From positions 248,001 through 312,000 of the forward strand of contig CAZBSI010000003.1 in NCBI GenBank assembly GCA_964494345.1: 64,000 bases of DNA. The letters run 5' to 3'. Origin of the DNA: DTKD01 sp964494345. Lineage in GTDB: Bacteria > Armatimonadota > UBA5829. Under the pieces are notes generated by a model. That model saw only the letters and a list, made by a program, of their open reading frames with translations. It was not told the DNA's origin and made no database searches. The translations under genes and the position numbers were made by a program. Below are positions 32,900 to 41,893 of the stretch, piece after piece (positions within the stretch are counted from its first letter, which is position 1; each line of letters begins with the position of its first letter).

Positions 32900-34006
32900 A
32901 TGGCGCAGGTCGTCATCAAAGAACTGACTAAGACGTTTAAGAGCGTAGTCGCGGTCAACAGTATGAACCTTGAGATCAAGGACAAGGAATTTCTGGTGCT
33001 TGTCGGGCCATCGGGCTGCGGTAAAACGACGGCTCTGAGGATGATAGCGGGGCTTGAGGAAGCGACGGACGGTGAGATTTATATCGGGGATCGGCTGGTC
33101 AACGATGTCTCCCCCAAAGACCGTGATATCGCGATGGTGTTTCAGAACTACGCTTTGTATCCGCACATGAGCGTTTACGATAATATGGCGTTTGGTTTGA
33201 AACTACGGAAGCTGCCTAAAGAAGATATCCAGGCGCGGGTCAACGAAGCGGCGGAACTGTTGGGGCTGGCGGATTTGCTGAATCGAAAACCAAAACAGCT
33301 CTCCGGCGGCCAGAGACAAAGGGTTGCTCTGGGAAGGGCGATTGTGCGGGAGCCCAAGGTTTTCCTTATGGACGAACCGCTCTCCAACCTTGACGCCAAA
33401 CTGCGAGTGCAGACCCGAGCGGAGTTGATTAAGCTGCATCGCAGGCTTGGAATCACCACCATCTACGTAACCCACGACCAGGTGGAAGCGATGACTATGG
33501 GCGATCGCATCGTGGTTATGAAGGATGGAATTGTGCAGCAGGTCGATTCCCCGCTTGGATTGTATAATACTCCGGCAAACGTGTTCGTGGCTGGGTTTAT
33601 AGGGACGCCTTCGATGAACTTCCTTGACGCGAAGATAACAGATGGGGCGGATGGATACGGAATTGACGCCGGGTGTTTCACCGTGAAGCCGCCGGCTGAT
33701 AAGGCGAAACTTCTGGCGGATTATGTCGGAAAAGACGTGATCTTCGGCGTGCGCCCGGAGGATATGTACGATACGTCTCTGGTAAATATCATCGAAGCTA
33801 CGCCGGATAATACTATAACGGCGGTCGTCGACGTGATGGAGCCGATGGGCAATATTGTGACTATGTACCTGAGCTGCGGCGATCACGACATCGTCGCCAG
33901 TATAAAGGCTGAATCGCAGGCAAAAGATGGCACCGAGATGGAACTCGTGCTGGATATGGCGAAGACACACGTGTTTGATAAGGAGACGGAAGAAGCGATC
34001 TATTGA
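32900..34006 (+). CDS. MalK/UgpC/MsmK-type ABC transporter ATPase
   Basis: A 368-residue ATP-binding subunit of a carbohydrate importer of the CUT1 kind. Walker A is GPSGCGKTT, the signature is LSGGQRQR, Walker B is VFLMDEP, and the switch is THD, all in order over residues 35-200. The C-terminal ~120 residues form the TOBE-like regulatory domain. ATG at 32900 has GGAGG at 9 nt. No permease or binding protein is next to it, so it likely serves several sugar importers encoded elsewhere, as MsmK does in streptococci (inference). It is driven by the consensus promoter upstream and ended by the terminator at 34030. Confidence 0.92.
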   Translation: MAQVVIKELTKTFKSVVAVNSMNLEIKDKEFLVLVGPSGCGKTTALRMIAGLEEATDGEIYIGDRLVNDVSPKDRDIAMVFQNYALYPHMSVYDNMAFGLKLRKLPKEDIQARVNEAAELLGLADLLNRKPKQLSGGQRQRVALGRAIVREPKVFLMDEPLSNLDAKLRVQTRAELIKLHRRLGITTIYVTHDQVEAMTMGDRIVVMKDGIVQQVDSPLGLYNTPANVFVAGFIGTPSMNFLDAKITDGADGYGIDAGCFTVKPPADKAKLLADYVGKDVIFGVRPEDMYDTSLVNIIEATPDNTITAVVDVMEPMGNIVTMYLSCGDHDIVASIKAESQAKDGTEMELVLDMAKTHVFDKETEEAIY

Positions 34007-34029
34007 TCGAATCATGATCTCTGATTTTC

Positions 34030-34060
34030 AATGGCCTCGGAGGAATCCGGGGCCATTTTT
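34030..34060 (+). terminator. intrinsic terminator after the ABC ATPase gene
   Basis: AATGGCCTCGG pairs with CCGGGGCCATT (one G.U pair) across loop AGGAAT and is followed by TTTTT. It separates the ATPase gene from the heparinase gene 39 bp further on. Confidence 0.85.
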
Positions 34061-34098
34061 GCGTATGAGGCAGTATGACATTGACCAGGAAGTGCGAA

Positions 34099-36258
34099 AT
34101 GAGAGTACTGTTGATGACAATTCTTACACTGATGCTTGTAAATGCAGGATTTGCGGATGTGGAAGGGCCGCGACTTACTGATGCTGAGTTTTTTGATGCG
34201 ATGGACCTGGATTATGATGGGTTGGAGAGGGTCAAGGCTGCGGTGGCAGCGTCGGATATTGCGAACGCGAAACACGAGTTTGCCGAGTATTTGAGAGGCC
34301 GTAAAAAACCCGTCTGGAAGCCGGATTGGCTGGCTGGTCTTCCTCGCGGCAAGCGCACCGATAAGACCGATACCCGGCAGGCTGACCGGATTTTGCAGCG
34401 GGATTTGCCGAGCGTGGGGGTCTATCATAAATATGAGAGCAAAATCGATTGGAGCCTGGACCCTATTAACTATCGTGAGTGGCCGTTTCAGTTGAATCGG
34501 CACTCGTTTTGGACGACGCTGGGCTTGGCGTATCTGGCGACTGGTGAGGAAAAATACGCTGAAGAGTTCGTCTATCAGATGACGGATTGGGTGAAACAGT
34601 GCCTGATACCGGAAAACGACAGCGGTAACCGTGGCGTGCTGTGGCGAACTATCGAGCAAGGCATACGAATGGGTCAGACCTGGCCGGCGGCTTATTATCT
34701 TTTTTTAAGCTCACCGTCTTTTACCGACGAGGCTATGGTTATTATGGTCAAGTCGATGGTGGAACACGCACGACAGTTGTTGAAATATCCTACCACGGCG
34801 AATTGGCTTACTATGGAATGCAACGGCCTGATGCACGTCGGAGCGTTGTTTCCTGAGTTCAAGGAGGCCGAGCAGTGGAGAAAAGTTGCTACTGACAGGA
34901 TGTTTGTAGAGTTGGACAAGCAGGTTTATCCGGATGGTGCGCAGATAGAGCTGTCGACGGGGTATCATCAGGTCTCTTTAGACAACTTCGCTATGGCTTG
35001 GGAGGTGGCGAATATCAACGGCGTCTCGATGCCGGCGATGTATATCGCGAAGATGGAGAAGATGTTCGATTATAACCTGTACGCATCAATGCCGAACGGG
35101 TATCTGCCGGGGCTTAACGATGCGGGGTTGACTAACGTCAAGGGCTACGCTCAGAAGGGGCTGACATATTTCCCGGAAAGAAAAGACTATCTGTGGCTGG
35201 CGACGCTTGGCAAAGAAGGGACGAAGCCTGCGGTGGATTCGATCGCGCTGCCATTTTCGGGGCACATGATTATGCGATCCGGATGGGATGCGGATGCGCG
35301 GTATATGTTGTTTGACGCGGGGCCGTTTGGGTATGGACACCAGCACGAGGACGCGCTCAGCTTTGTGATCTTCGCCTATGGCAAATATATGCTGATCGAC
35401 CCCGGCAACTATCCTTACGATAGCTCGCAATGGCGGAAATATGTGCTGTCGACCAGGGCGCATAATACGATAATGGTCGATGGCTGTGAACAGCATCGCA
35501 GGGATCGACCGAGACATGAATATGTACTCGCCAACCCCATGCCGATCAAATGGGCGTCCGGTGAGAAGTATGACTACGCGTCGAGCGTATATGCCGATGG
35601 ATATGCGTACGATAATTCGATCAAAGTGGAGCACGAACGGAGTGTGTTCTTCGTTAAGCCGGATTATTGGATAGTGATAGACAAGCTGACCCCGGAGGAT
35701 GATAGGCCGCATAAATATGAGAGTATGTTCCATTTGGATGTGAGCGGGGTCGAGGTGGATAAGAAAACCAAAGCTGTGCGCACAACTGACGACAAAGGGG
35801 CGAATTTGACGATTCGACCCGCGAGTGATGACTCGACGTCGATCAATGTGATAACCGGCCAGCAACAGCCGTTTGTGCAGGGCTGGATACGGCTCAAGGA
35901 CTATGAGTGCAGGCCGATCCCCACCCCTGTTTATGAAAAAGAGCAGGCAGGAGTGACCCGGTTGGCGTATGTGTTCTATCCGACGCCTGAGGGAGTGAGA
36001 TGTCCGGTCAAGAGTGTGGAGTATGTGCCTGTGTGCGGCGGAGATGGAGTTGCGCTGGCTATTGATTTCGGCGAGGGAAGAATGGACTACTTCGCGTTGT
36101 CGGATTCACCGGGTGAGAAGATCAGCTTCAGCAAGTTCAACTCGGACTCCAGGGCTACTTATTTGAGGACTGTGAGCGGTAAGATAGCGGGTTCAGTCGT
36201 GTGTGGGCATGCGATCAGGGACTTGTCTGAGACGACGGTGACGCACGTGTTTGAGTAG
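34099..36258 (+). CDS. exported heparinase II/III family polysaccharide lyase
   Basis: A 719-residue protein with a signal peptide (MRVLLMTILTLMLVNAGFAD). The N-terminal alpha-toroid (~30-380) matches the heparinase II/III N domain (YREWPFQLNRHSFW). The C-terminal beta-sandwich from ~400 has YGHQHEDALSF with His414 and His416 and LIDPGNYPYDSSQWR, then STRAHNTIMVDG, a family hallmark. Members cleave uronate-containing polysaccharides (heparin, heparan, alginate or similar) by beta-elimination. The start at 34099 has AGGAAG 6 nt upstream and opens straight onto the signal peptide, so the eight codons before it are left out. The substrate is not readable. Confidence 0.85.
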   Translation: MRVLLMTILTLMLVNAGFADVEGPRLTDAEFFDAMDLDYDGLERVKAAVAASDIANAKHEFAEYLRGRKKPVWKPDWLAGLPRGKRTDKTDTRQADRILQRDLPSVGVYHKYESKIDWSLDPINYREWPFQLNRHSFWTTLGLAYLATGEEKYAEEFVYQMTDWVKQCLIPENDSGNRGVLWRTIEQGIRMGQTWPAAYYLFLSSPSFTDEAMVIMVKSMVEHARQLLKYPTTANWLTMECNGLMHVGALFPEFKEAEQWRKVATDRMFVELDKQVYPDGAQIELSTGYHQVSLDNFAMAWEVANINGVSMPAMYIAKMEKMFDYNLYASMPNGYLPGLNDAGLTNVKGYAQKGLTYFPERKDYLWLATLGKEGTKPAVDSIALPFSGHMIMRSGWDADARYMLFDAGPFGYGHQHEDALSFVIFAYGKYMLIDPGNYPYDSSQWRKYVLSTRAHNTIMVDGCEQHRRDRPRHEYVLANPMPIKWASGEKYDYASSVYADGYAYDNSIKVEHERSVFFVKPDYWIVIDKLTPEDDRPHKYESMFHLDVSGVEVDKKTKAVRTTDDKGANLTIRPASDDSTSINVITGQQQPFVQGWIRLKDYECRPIPTPVYEKEQAGVTRLAYVFYPTPEGVRCPVKSVEYVPVCGGDGVALAIDFGEGRMDYFALSDSPGEKISFSKFNSDSRATYLRTVSGKIAGSVVCGHAIRDLSETTVTHVFE

Positions 36259-36354
36259 CGGTTTCGCTTTAGCGAGCATATCGGCTTCGCAGGTCGCCGA
36301 ATCCAACCCGAGTCGGGAGGTTTGGCGACCTGCGAAGCCACTGACAGGCAAGGA

Positions 36355-37590
36355 TCAACCGGCTTTGCCGCACCAGTCGATTATGAAGTTCGCCATAACC
36401 TCTGCCGCTTTCAGAATATCGTTAAAATCTATTTTCTCATCTCTTGCATGAGCGTCCAATATCGATCCTGCCCCGAAGACGATCGTTGGCATATTCCCCA
36501 GCTTCGCATACAGCCGTGCGTCGCAACTGACGTTCCAGCCAAATACATCTGAGTCCAGTCCGGCGTTATCACAGGCGTCTTTAAGAGCAAGGACTGCCGG
36601 ATGAGAGTAGTCGGTCTCGTAGGAATCGTTGTGCAGTTTAGGGAAGCTGAGTTTGTAATGGTCCTGCAACCAGGGATCGTCGATAGACTCGATAACCTCA
36701 CGCATCTCTCGTTTCACCTGATCCATAGACCTGTTAGGCAAAAACCCCACCCCGCCCTCTATTTCGGCATTGGCCGCGACCATTGACGGCCACTGTCCGG
36801 AGTGCAACATTCCTACATTAACCTGGACAGGGTTGGTATATTTCTCGAAGCCCGGATATCCTGCGCTCTCGGCGATTATTCGATCTTCATATTCGTATAG
36901 TGCGTTGATCACCTTATATGAAAGATCAATAGCGGAGATACCCTCGTGCTTGCGTCCCATGTGCCGCGGTAGCCCCTCAATTTCGATCTTGAACCAGATG
37001 GCCCCTCGGTTTGCTGGATGTATCTGCATCTCGGTGCTCTCGGCGACCAGAACAGCATCTGCTTTGTAACCGCCACGAATCATAGCCAAAGCCCCGTTGC
37101 CTCCGAACTCCTCTTCGACGACTATCTGGGCCTGTAAGTCTCCTTTCAGCTCGATATCACGCAAGGCCGCAAGAGCGAGCCATATGGCAACGATATGACC
37201 TTTAGCGTCACACGATCCTCGGCCGTAAATCAGGCTGTCTTCTTCGTGCGGGACAAACGCATCCTCCCAATCCGATGCGGGCACGGTATCAATGTGGGTC
37301 TGCAGGATAAGACTCTTGCCCCCACCCCTGCCGGGCTTGCAGATCGAAAGATTAGATCGACCGTTGTAGGAAACAGGCACATCGGGATGGCTGTACTCCG
37401 GGTCTTTTTTGATTTCATTGGAAAGCGAGATCAGCTTACATTCGCAGCCTGCTTGTGCAAATTTGCCCAGGCAGAACCGAACGGCCTCGGTCTCTTCGCC
37501 AGACACACTCTGTATTTGTATGAGATCAATGAGAAACTCCCGAGCCTTTTCAGCGTGTTCCTCAATCTCCGCGCGTATCGAATTGCTCAT
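36355..37590 (-). CDS. M20 family metallopeptidase (ArgE/DapE-like)
   Basis: A 411-residue zinc peptidase/deacylase of the ArgE/DapE/CPG2 group. The metal-binding LQTHIDTVP (about residue 95) and the catalytic EEEFGGNG (about 165) are present. A dimerisation insert lies at ~190-310, and the last metal His is in the conserved C-terminal part (GAGSILDAHA). It cleaves an N-acyl amino acid or dipeptide in the cytoplasm. ATG at 37590 is preferred to the TTG just before it because AAGGCGG lies 6 nt upstream. On the leftward strand a possible extended -10 (TGATACAAT) is near 37640. There is no arginine or lysine operon around it. Confidence 0.87.
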   Translation of the reverse strand: MSNSIRAEIEEHAEKAREFLIDLIQIQSVSGEETEAVRFCLGKFAQAGCECKLISLSNEIKKDPEYSHPDVPVSYNGRSNLSICKPGRGGGKSLILQTHIDTVPASDWEDAFVPHEEDSLIYGRGSCDAKGHIVAIWLALAALRDIELKGDLQAQIVVEEEFGGNGALAMIRGGYKADAVLVAESTEMQIHPANRGAIWFKIEIEGLPRHMGRKHEGISAIDLSYKVINALYEYEDRIIAESAGYPGFEKYTNPVQVNVGMLHSGQWPSMVAANAEIEGGVGFLPNRSMDQVKREMREVIESIDDPWLQDHYKLSFPKLHNDSYETDYSHPAVLALKDACDNAGLDSDVFGWNVSCDARLYAKLGNMPTIVFGAGSILDAHARDEKIDFNDILKAAEVMANFIIDWCGKAG

Positions 37591-37721
37591 CAAAAACCGC
37601 CTTGTGTAGTATATTCACTTTTCCTTTTGGGTATTGTATCACAACCGAAGAGCAGCGATAAGTCGGAGGATGGGTTTGGGCTTGGCGCATAAATGCCAGA
37701 GACGGGAAGGAGAGGTTGACT

Positions 37722-39140
37722 TTGATCAGAAAACATTTCCGACTACTTTCGATTCGACCAGGTAGCCCACCGCAATTTTCAGGACCGCTCGCAGGGGTAT
37801 TAGGGCATCGCTTGAAAGATCATGCGCTTGTCAAGGCCACATCTTCGATTTCCAGATTGATGAATAAAAAAGAAATCGAACTCTTCGGTATGACGACAGA
37901 GCTGGACGAAGACGGAGCATTTCGCGCATATCCTACCGGAGCGATGGGGAAATTGCCTGATGCGCAAAAAGCGATCAATGGAGTGGAAAAAACAATACAG
38001 GCCAGAGGAAAGCCGATCATACGCCGCGATGATGCATTGATATACACCTCGTATCAGCCTCCAATCCCGACAAACGCATCCATGAAGTTGCTGGGCAATC
38101 GGCTGGCTCTGGAGTTGGACGGGCATCCGCAACCGACTGTGTGCACGCTGCAGGTGACCACAAAATGTCAGGCGGATTGCGTTCATTGCAGTGCGGTGCG
38201 ATATAAACGCGCAAATGAGCCGGAATTGACGACGGAGCAATGGAAACAGGTGATACGTGACTCCGAGCACTTGGGAACCGTGACAATAGTCTTCACTGGT
38301 GGCGAACCGCTATTGCGCGGGGACATATACGAACTGATTCAGTGGGTGGACAAGGACGAGGCAGTGGCTTTGATGTTCAGCAACGGCCTGCTGCTAAATA
38401 AAGAGAACGTAAAGAAATTGGCCGAGGCCGGGCTGTGGGCAATTCATATATCCATCGACTCGCCGAATTCGGATGATCATGACGAGATGCGACGTGTGCC
38501 GGGCTGCTTTGATAAGGCGATTGAGGGTTTGAAGAGATGCAAGGATGCTGGGATTATGGCGGGTATCTCGACTTATGCGACGCCACAGCGGCTGCACAGC
38601 GGACAAGTTCTGGAGATGATCGAACTGGCGAAGTCGGCCGGAGCCGATGAGATAACCATATTCGACGTGGTGCCAACCGGGCGATTGTTGCACGAGCACA
38701 AAAAACATCTTCTAACAGATGAGGATAAAGAGCAGCTTTGTCGGATTGAGGAGCAATATAACCGTGATCGTGAGCTGCCCTCCGTGATTACCCAGGCCCA
38801 CGTCAACGGCCCGACGGGCAACGGGTGCTATGCGGGTTGGTGCCAGTTCTATATGACCGCATTTGGTGACATGACGCCGTGCGATTTCACACCGCTGGCC
38901 TTTGGCAATGTACAGCAGGAGAGCGTGGAGACGATTTGGAAGAGGATGGCGAGCCACGAGGGATATTGCTGGCACAAAGAGAGCTGCCGAATGCAGGATC
39001 AGCATTTCCGCGCTCAGTGGGTGGACAGGATACCTCAAGCCGGGCCATTTCCTTACCCCATCGACAGGCTGGGTGAATTGAACGACCTTGAGGAAGACGG
39101 CGAGGATGTATACGGGTCGCCTCTGGGTATCAAAGGCTGA
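37722..39140 (+). CDS. radical SAM protein with SPASM-like C terminus
   Basis: A 472-residue radical SAM enzyme. The cluster-binding Cys149-x3-Cys153-x2-Cys156 is in TTKCQADCVHCSA, followed by FTGGEPLL, the SAM-binding GGE motif. The C terminus (about 370-435) has further cysteines (GCYAGWCQF, TPCDF, ESCRMQ) of the kind that bind an auxiliary cluster in PqqE/AnSME-like enzymes. The N-terminal ~140 residues have no clear family. The substrate is unknown, and no precursor peptide is adjacent. I prefer TTG at 37722, 8 nt after AAGGAG, to the TTG at 37716, where the spacing would be 2 nt. Confidence 0.82.
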   Translation: MIRKHFRLLSIRPGSPPQFSGPLAGVLGHRLKDHALVKATSSISRLMNKKEIELFGMTTELDEDGAFRAYPTGAMGKLPDAQKAINGVEKTIQARGKPIIRRDDALIYTSYQPPIPTNASMKLLGNRLALELDGHPQPTVCTLQVTTKCQADCVHCSAVRYKRANEPELTTEQWKQVIRDSEHLGTVTIVFTGGEPLLRGDIYELIQWVDKDEAVALMFSNGLLLNKENVKKLAEAGLWAIHISIDSPNSDDHDEMRRVPGCFDKAIEGLKRCKDAGIMAGISTYATPQRLHSGQVLEMIELAKSAGADEITIFDVVPTGRLLHEHKKHLLTDEDKEQLCRIEEQYNRDRELPSVITQAHVNGPTGNGCYAGWCQFYMTAFGDMTPCDFTPLAFGNVQQESVETIWKRMASHEGYCWHKESCRMQDQHFRAQWVDRIPQAGPFPYPIDRLGELNDLEEDGEDVYGSPLGIKG

Positions 39141-39166
39141 AGCAGACCGCGAGTCATCGGAGACGT

Positions 39167-39195
39167 TTGATTGAGATTCGCTATCCTGCTATAAT
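39167..39195 (+). promoter_or_regulatory. promoter TTGATT-N17-TATAAT with extended -10
   Basis: TTGATT (39167-39172) and TGC-TATAAT (39187-39195), 17-bp spacer, 37 nt before the GTG of the FmdB-family gene. The leader is about 30 nt and includes GAGGTGAT. Confidence 0.75.
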
Positions 39196-39231
39196 TGAGC
39201 TTGATGATACCTGTCATTATGAGGTGATATA

Positions 39232-39507
39232 GTGCCGACGTATGTCTATGAGTGCAAGGTATGCAAGCACCAGTTCGAAAAATTTCAGAAGATGACCGAT
39301 GAGCCTGTAGATAAATGCCCTGAGTGTGAGGGCGAGGTGGCGAGAGTGTTGTTTCCTCCCGGAATCGTCTTCAAAGGTTCCGGATTTCATATCAACGACT
39401 ACCCCAGTTCGGGATCATCGGTATCGGGTAATGGAAAGCGCCCCGATGATGCTGGTGAGTCAAAATCTGAAGCGATAGCCGAAGCAACGGCCGCAGTAAA
39501 GAGCTGA
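39232..39507 (+). CDS. FmdB family zinc ribbon protein
   Basis: A 91-residue protein. The N terminus PTYVYECKVC with Cys8-x2-Cys11 and the second pair in CPECEG form the FmdB/CxxC_CxxC_SSSS zinc ribbon, followed by FPPGIVFKGSGFHINDY, the conserved end of the domain. The last ~35 residues are polar and disordered. The founding member regulates an amidase gene, but most family members have no known role. The GTG start is chosen for its GAGGTGAT ribosome site and the conserved second residue Pro. It stands as a single gene with its own promoter and terminator. Confidence 0.88.
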   Translation: MPTYVYECKVCKHQFEKFQKMTDEPVDKCPECEGEVARVLFPPGIVFKGSGFHINDYPSSGSSVSGNGKRPDDAGESKSEAIAEATAAVKS

Positions 39508-39531
39508 TCTAGCCAGAAGAGTATTACGAGA

Positions 39532-39562
39532 ACAGCCGGGTCATAAGGCCCGGCTGTTTTTC
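39532..39562 (+). terminator. intrinsic terminator after the FmdB-family gene
   Basis: ACAGCCGGG pairs with CCCGGCTGT across loop TCATAAGG, then TTTTTC. It lies between the FmdB gene and the convergent secreted protein gene. Confidence 0.85.
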
Positions 39563-39585
39563 TTGACCTTGATTTCTATTCTATT

Positions 39586-41469
39586 TCAGCGTGCAAGGGC
39601 GAGGGAGTTTTGGGCCTGAGCGCAGGCCTGGGCATAGTTGCCGGCGTCAAATATGGTGCGGTCGGACACCAGGTAAGGCGCAGAATCCATCATCACCTCT
39701 TTGCCGTTGACTCTGGCGATCCTGCTGCCGATTTTCATCTCAAAGATGACATCGCCGACGAACGCAGTGACGGTGCGGTTGGCGGCATCCCAGAATAGCA
39801 CTCCGCCCATACTCTCAAAGAATGACCTGGCCTTGACCTTGCCCGATACAACGGCCTTGTTTTTCTCGATCCTGGCTGGGGCCTGTTTAGGTGTTGCAGG
39901 CGGGCATGCGATTGCCGGGCTTGTGTGAGCGGCGGCCCTGGCGGCGTGCAGGTTCGGAGCCATAGCGATCTGGACTCGCTTTAGAGACTCCTGTGACAAC
40001 GCTGCAGAGCCCTCGACGATTTTCGGAGCAGCCGACTCAGGGGCGCTAAGCGTTGCCGGTGCGGTCTCTACGTTTTTCAAATCACCCAACTGCGACTGCG
40101 GCACCATCTTACCAGCAGGGGATGGCACCGGAGTCACCAACACGACCGGGGCTTCTGAGGACGCGGGCTGCTGGGTGAGTTTTTGGCCGGTCTGCCGCAG
40201 CGGCATTGATTCCTCAGCCTTTGCAACCTGCACCGTCTCAGTGTGCTTAGCCTCAGCGATTTGCGTCTTCGGTTCAGCCGGTTTGATCGATACAGGCGCA
40301 GCAACCTCAGCAGACGCGGCGTGCTCGGAACGCAGCGACGGCACGATGGAAGCGGACGCCATCTTCACCCCACCCTGAGTCAGCTTGGGAGCAGCAACCA
40401 CCGGGTCGGGTTTTATCTGAGGCGCCGACGCCGCAATGCTGTTGTTCGTTTTCAAAGCCGAATCGGCCGGCCGCAGGTTCGGTTGAACCGAGGCTGAAAC
40501 GGACTTGGGAGTAGAAGAAGTATGCTTCGGCGCCGGTATCGTCTTTGGCGCTGCGGCTATAACTTGAGCCTGTGTCTTAGGCGCTGCAGCAACAACCTGA
40601 GGCTGCGGCTTTGGTGTGGCAACCGGCGGGGCTGTATAAGTATCGGCATCATTCTTAAACGCACTTCGACTTGCGGTCGCAAAATTGGAATCCGTGACCG
40701 GGTTTATCAGCGCAGGAAGATCGTCTCCATCAAACTCCTCAAGAAGTTCGCCTTCCTGTTGGCCGACTGAAAGCGTGGTCACGACCGGGTTTTTGGCGCC
40801 GTTGCGGAATGTCACATTGACGACGGCGGGGTCGCTTTTGTTGCCGGCGCCATCATAGGCGTAGGTCTTGAGCGCGTGGTCACCGTCCGGGTAAGTCGTA
40901 GTATCCAGATCGTATGTGTACGGAGGAGTATTTTTGATCAGCTTCAGAACATCGTCCACCAACAGACTGACCATCGGCGGCTCACCGCTGTCGTCTGCGG
41001 CGTGAATCTTAACGGTGGTGGTGCCTGTAAGTATGTCCTGGGAGCTGATATTGGCGAAGGTGACTACCGGCGGCCTGGTGTCGATTATGCCACGGCTCTG
41101 CCCGTTGCGCCCTACTGTGCCTGTGCCGTAGACTTTGGAAATTAATTGATCACCGGCAAATACCTTGACCACGAGGTCGTGGGTGCCCTGTTGCTCACGG
41201 GTGACATCCCACCAAAAAGAGCAGACGCCACGGGATTCCGGGGTGCCGAGGATTTTTCTGGTATAGAATTTACCGTCTACATAAAGCTCAAGAGAAGTGA
41301 CCTTTAGCGTGGATTGTGTGTTATAACCCACCGCCACTTCTACCCTGGCGCCGGAGACTATTTGTCCGGGTTGTGGCGAGAGCCAGGTTGCCATAGTCCC
41401 CTCAGCAGCCGAAGCCACCACAGGCGTGAGCATAACCATTACTACAGCCAAAGAAATCCAGCGCCGCAT
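39586..41469 (-). CDS. secreted Ig-like protein with Cu-amine-oxidase-N-like stalk domain
   Basis: A 627-residue exported protein. A signal peptide ends near residue 22. Two Ig-like modules follow (about 25-110 and 125-215, the second with PPMVSLLVDDVL and YDLDTTTYPDGDHAL, the Big/cadherin-like fold). Residues ~220-530 are a disordered linker rich in Ala, Pro, Lys and Thr (repeats of AAPKTQAQV type). The C-terminal ~80 residues (FFESMGGVLFWDAANRTVTA, RVNGKEVMMDSAPYL) match the copper amine oxidase N-terminal-like stalk domain. There is no catalytic motif. It is probably a wall- or surface-associated structural protein. ATG at 41469 with GGAGGG upstream is chosen over the upstream in-frame start. 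Confidence 0.78.
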   Translation of the reverse strand: MRRWISLAVVMVMLTPVVASAAEGTMATWLSPQPGQIVSGARVEVAVGYNTQSTLKVTSLELYVDGKFYTRKILGTPESRGVCSFWWDVTREQQGTHDLVVKVFAGDQLISKVYGTGTVGRNGQSRGIIDTRPPVVTFANISSQDILTGTTTVKIHAADDSGEPPMVSLLVDDVLKLIKNTPPYTYDLDTTTYPDGDHALKTYAYDGAGNKSDPAVVNVTFRNGAKNPVVTTLSVGQQEGELLEEFDGDDLPALINPVTDSNFATASRSAFKNDADTYTAPPVATPKPQPQVVAAAPKTQAQVIAAAPKTIPAPKHTSSTPKSVSASVQPNLRPADSALKTNNSIAASAPQIKPDPVVAAPKLTQGGVKMASASIVPSLRSEHAASAEVAAPVSIKPAEPKTQIAEAKHTETVQVAKAEESMPLRQTGQKLTQQPASSEAPVVLVTPVPSPAGKMVPQSQLGDLKNVETAPATLSAPESAAPKIVEGSAALSQESLKRVQIAMAPNLHAARAAAHTSPAIACPPATPKQAPARIEKNKAVVSGKVKARSFFESMGGVLFWDAANRTVTAFVGDVIFEMKIGSRIARVNGKEVMMDSAPYLVSDRTIFDAGNYAQACAQAQNSLALAR

Positions 41470-41645
41470 CGCCGTCCCTCCGTAGGTATGTACATCCTTA
41501 TAAAGCAAGAAAACTGTACCACGAGCTCATCCAAAAGTCAACGGCAGAATTGAGGGCAGAATTGAGGGGCTCCTGTGGCGGGGCTCCCCTGAAATACTGC
41601 ATCTAAAACCAGGCAAAGGCGATGCAATAATCACAACATTCGAGG

Positions 41646-41674
41646 TTGACTTGTGGATGGCCGCAGGGTATACT
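41646..41674 (+). promoter_or_regulatory. promoter TTGACT-N17-TATACT
   Basis: -35 TTGACT at 41646-41651 and -10 TATACT at 41669-41674 with a 17-bp spacer, one mismatch in each hexamer. It reads towards the exported protein gene at 41894, with the start site near 41681. Confidence 0.75.
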
Positions 41675-41699
41675 TCACACAATTCTGATCATTGTGTGA
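41675..41699. promoter_or_regulatory. operator candidate TCACACAAT-N7-ATTGTGTGA
   Basis: A perfect 9-bp inverted repeat with a 7-bp centre, starting right at the end of the -10 and covering the expected start site. This is the classic place for a dimeric repressor. As RNA it could also fold at the very 5' end of the message. Confidence 0.65.
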
Positions 41700-41893
41700 C
41701 CACATCATCAAACATGAGGCGCGTAGGGCTATGGGAATCAGCGTCGAGATGTCAACGTGAGAAAGGAGGTAGACAGTACAACTACTGTTCTGGTTAGCAG
41801 ATATTCTGAGCAGATCGTAATTTGCATCTGGCAGTGACGCCGCAGGTTGCAGATCGGCCGATCCAAGACAATGGAAAACTGGAGGGATGCGAA

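Larger units (their letters stand above)
41470..41893. other. 424-bp regulatory region before the exported protein gene
   Basis: No gene of normal size. It holds a direct repeat GCAGAATTGAGGG (two copies around 41544-41567), the promoter and operator listed separately, then a leader of about 210 nt. The leader has a strong AAAGGAGGT at about 41763-41771 that precedes no start codon. It also has two very short frames (41714-41797, 27 residues, and 41731-41760, 9 residues) without good ribosome sites. Confidence 0.5.

Noticed and set aside
41590..41645. Riboswitch-like segment with AAACCAGGCAAAGGCGATGC
   Set aside because: It recalls parts of cyclic-di-GMP riboswitches, but the conserved GEMM core is not there and it lies upstream of the likely start site, so it would not be transcribed.
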